From positions 1 to 5,915 of the forward strand of contig DAOUGI010000104.1 of NCBI GenBank assembly GCA_034429215.1: 5,915 nt of DNA, written 5' to 3'. This document shows, piece by piece, positions 4,985 through 5,915 of this stretch. Below the pieces are notes generated by a model, which was not told the origin of the DNA, made no database searches, and saw only the letters and a list, made by a program, of their open reading frames with translations. This stretch comes from JAFGOG01 sp034429215. GTDB lineage: Bacteria > Chloroflexota > Anaerolineae > JAAYZQ01. Within the stretch, counting starts at the first letter, position 1. Each line of letters begins with the position of its first letter. Made by a program: the position numbers and the translations under genes.

Positions 4985-5571
4985 ACGATCCGTATAGCCA
5001 GCCGAAGGAGCTCAAAGCGGGCAAACGCCATCCGCTCCTCCTATACCAGCAGTTTAATGAGCAAATCTTTTGGCCTGCCATCTTGATCTTTATCATTTGC
5101 GTCGGGTTGCTCGTATGGAATCCGGCCCCCTTCGAACCCTATCGCCTGCACCTTGGCGTCATGCTGGCCGGTACCGGCCTCATCCTGGTGCTGACCCTTA
5201 TCTTCCGCTTGACAGCCCACGTGCAGTGCCGCCTCGACGGGCTGTACGTGCGGACACCCTTCCAACGCGTCAAGATCCCCTACGCAGACATCCGGCTCAC
5301 CCGCCCTACGCAGCTTTACCACCTCTTCCCGCCAGATGCTCAGCGCTGGACGCAGCGCAGCTTCTTGGATCCACTATGGGGCATGACCGTCATCGTCGTC
5401 GAGATGGACAAGCTTCCTCATCGTGCCGGCTGGCTCCGAACCTGGATGGGCAAGTATATGATCTGCGCCGACGTTGTCGGCCTGGCCCTGCTGGTCCGCG
5501 ACTGGATGGCACTCCGCTCTCAGCTCGATGAGTTTATAGCCGTAGGACGCCGCCCCCAAACAAAACCATAA
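4969..5571 (+). CDS. Two-helix membrane protein with possible PH-like domain, unknown function
   Basis: I do not recognise a specific family. The 200-residue product has a polar N terminus (1-32), two hydrophobic helices at about 33-50 and 61-81 separated by a short loop, then a soluble C-terminal part of about 120 residues. That part begins with beta-strand-like text (VQCRLDGLYVRTPFQRVKIPYADIRL), containing the pattern 'hydrophobic strand, turn, then I-P-Y-x-D-I' seen in bacterial PH-like (bPH/DUF304-type) membrane proteins, and ends in an amphipathic helix (about 172-192). Both termini are probably cytoplasmic. The ATG at 4969 has AGGAG (4959-4963) five bases upstream and lies inside the 3' end of nth in another frame, so translation is probably coupled and the two genes share a promoter. 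An in-frame TTG at 4927 would add 14 residues but lacks a comparable ribosome site. No clear terminator follows the stop. Confidence 0.8.
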   Translation: MGKWINDPYSQPKELKAGKRHPLLLYQQFNEQIFWPAILIFIICVGLLVWNPAPFEPYRLHLGVMLAGTGLILVLTLIFRLTAHVQCRLDGLYVRTPFQRVKIPYADIRLTRPTQLYHLFPPDAQRWTQRSFLDPLWGMTVIVVEMDKLPHRAGWLRTWMGKYMICADVVGLALLVRDWMALRSQLDEFIAVGRRPQTKP

Positions 5572-5617
5572 CTAACATTAAAATTCTGGGTCCTCGACAA
5601 ACCTCAAGATTTTTTTC

Positions 5618-5646
5618 TTGACACAGAACAAAGGTTCTGTTATACT
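5618..5646 (+). promoter_or_regulatory. Strong sigma70-type promoter under SOS (LexA-type) control
   Basis: TTGACA (5618-5623, perfect), a 17-bp spacer, and TATACT (5641-5646, five of six). A seven-T tract (5610-5616) lies just upstream, and TCAAGA/TCTTGA (5604-5609, 5616-5621) form a small dyad around it. The spacer is fully covered by one SOS box and the predicted start (near 5653) by another. The gene-free stretch 5572-5765 holds this promoter, both boxes and a structured leader. Confidence 0.85.
5623..5640. promoter_or_regulatory. LexA/DinR-type SOS box 1
   Basis: ACAGAAC-AAAG-GTTCTGT: a perfect 7-bp inverted repeat containing the GAAC-N4-GTTC core known for the Bacillus-type LexA operator. 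It occupies the space between -35 and -10, so a bound repressor would exclude RNA polymerase. Confidence 0.88.
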
Positions 5647-5650
5647 GGAA

Positions 5651-5668
5651 ATAGAACTAACGTTCTAT
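5651..5668. promoter_or_regulatory. LexA/DinR-type SOS box 2
   Basis: ATAGAAC-TAAC-GTTCTAT: a second perfect 7-bp inverted repeat with the same GAAC-N4-GTTC core, centred 28 bp downstream of box 1 and covering the predicted transcription start. Two perfect operators on one promoter suggest tight repression. Confidence 0.88.
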
Positions 5669-5685
5669 TCCTTATCTAGTCTGGC

Positions 5686-5736
5686 CTCTGCAGCACGCGG
5701 CCCGATGGGCAGTGCCAACAGCCGCCAAGCGCAGAG
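5686..5736 (+). promoter_or_regulatory. Imperfect stem-loop in leader of the SOS-controlled gene
   Basis: CTCTGC (5686-5691) pairs with GCAGAG (5731-5736), and after symmetric 5-base internal loops GCGGC (5697-5701) pairs with GCCGC (5721-5725). GGC-AGT-GCC (5708-5716) can cap it. It lies about 30 bases before the ribosome site. No T tract follows, so it is not a terminator. It might affect translation or mRNA stability. Confidence 0.4.
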
Positions 5737-5765
5737 AGCAGTCAAGAAAGCGTGGGGAGGGGACC

Positions 5766-5915
5766 ATGATCCACAAATTGCCTCTGGCCGGACAGTCACA
5801 AAGCGATCCGTCGGCTTTGAGCGGCTGCGAACATAAAAGTGTGGCGCCCGACGGCCGCATCGTATGTAAAAAGATCGCCTGGGGCGAGAACAAGGTCTCG
5901 CCCAGCCTGTGCCGT
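5766..5915 (+). CDS. SOS-controlled protein with Cys/His residues, unknown function, 3' end cut
   Basis: Fifty codons run from the ATG at 5766 to the window edge without a stop. GGAGG (5756-5760), within a longer purine run, lies five bases before the ATG and decides this start. The visible N terminus has a polar stretch of 20 residues and then Cys21-X-His23, Cys34 and Cys49 around the text APDGRIVCKKIAWGENKVSP. The spaced Cys and His residues suggest a small metal-binding module whose remaining ligands would lie beyond the window. I do not recognise the family. It is not the N terminus of LexA, RecA, UvrA or a Y-family polymerase. The double SOS box about 100 bases upstream implies induction after DNA damage, so a repair, mutagenesis or cell-cycle role is likely but inferred. 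Confidence 0.72.
   Translation, partial: MIHKLPLAGQSQSDPSALSGCEHKSVAPDGRIVCKKIAWGENKVSPSLCR

Noticed and set aside
5672..5893. Minus-strand frame of 73 codons at the right end
   Set aside because: It has no recognisable domain and is antisense to the SOS-promoter transcript with its well-placed ribosome site and ATG.

Overview
The window looks like a piece of a GC-rich bacterial chromosome, most likely Chloroflexota (Anaerolineae-like). That assignment is inference. It rests on a membrane-anchored protein with a long Thr-Pro spacer and a beta-rich C-terminal domain, a style common in that phylum, on a greA-lysS pair, and on SOS operators of the GAAC-N4-GTTC type. No rRNA, tRNA, CRISPR array or insertion sequence is visible.

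Layout. (1) 1-737, plus strand: the 3' part of a gene for a surface protein with one membrane helix and a Thr-Pro spacer, cut by the window edge. (2) 755-776: a bidirectional terminator shared with the convergent lysS. (3) 791-2754, minus strand: a greA-lysS operon whose stop and start codons overlap by 4 bases. (4) 2755-2916: a structured greA leader of about 126 nt with two intrinsic-terminator-like hairpins, one enclosed by an 8-bp stem, below a recognisable promoter. (5) 3031-3222, minus strand: a 63-residue excisionase/BldC-like helix-turn-helix protein with its own promoter. (6) 3381-4202, minus strand, and 4307-4984, plus strand: a divergent base-excision-repair pair, an Fpg/MutM-family glycosylase and an endonuclease III-family glycosylase, with back-to-back promoters in 104 bp. 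(7) 4969-5571, plus strand: a two-helix membrane protein with a possible PH-like domain, overlapping nth by 16 bases. (8) 5618-5915, plus strand: a near-consensus promoter carrying two perfect LexA-type operators, a structured leader, and the start of an unrecognised Cys/His-containing protein that runs off the window.

Together the window is rich in transcription-fidelity and DNA-damage functions: GreA (rescue of backtracked RNA polymerase), Fpg and Nth (oxidised-base removal), and an SOS-controlled gene of unknown function. The most interesting regulatory signals are the greA leader, which resembles in layout the attenuated E. coli greA leader that yields GraL RNAs, and the double SOS box in front of the unknown gene. 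An 11-bp sequence shared by the greA promoter and the leader of the small HTH gene suggests, weakly, that the HTH protein regulates both.
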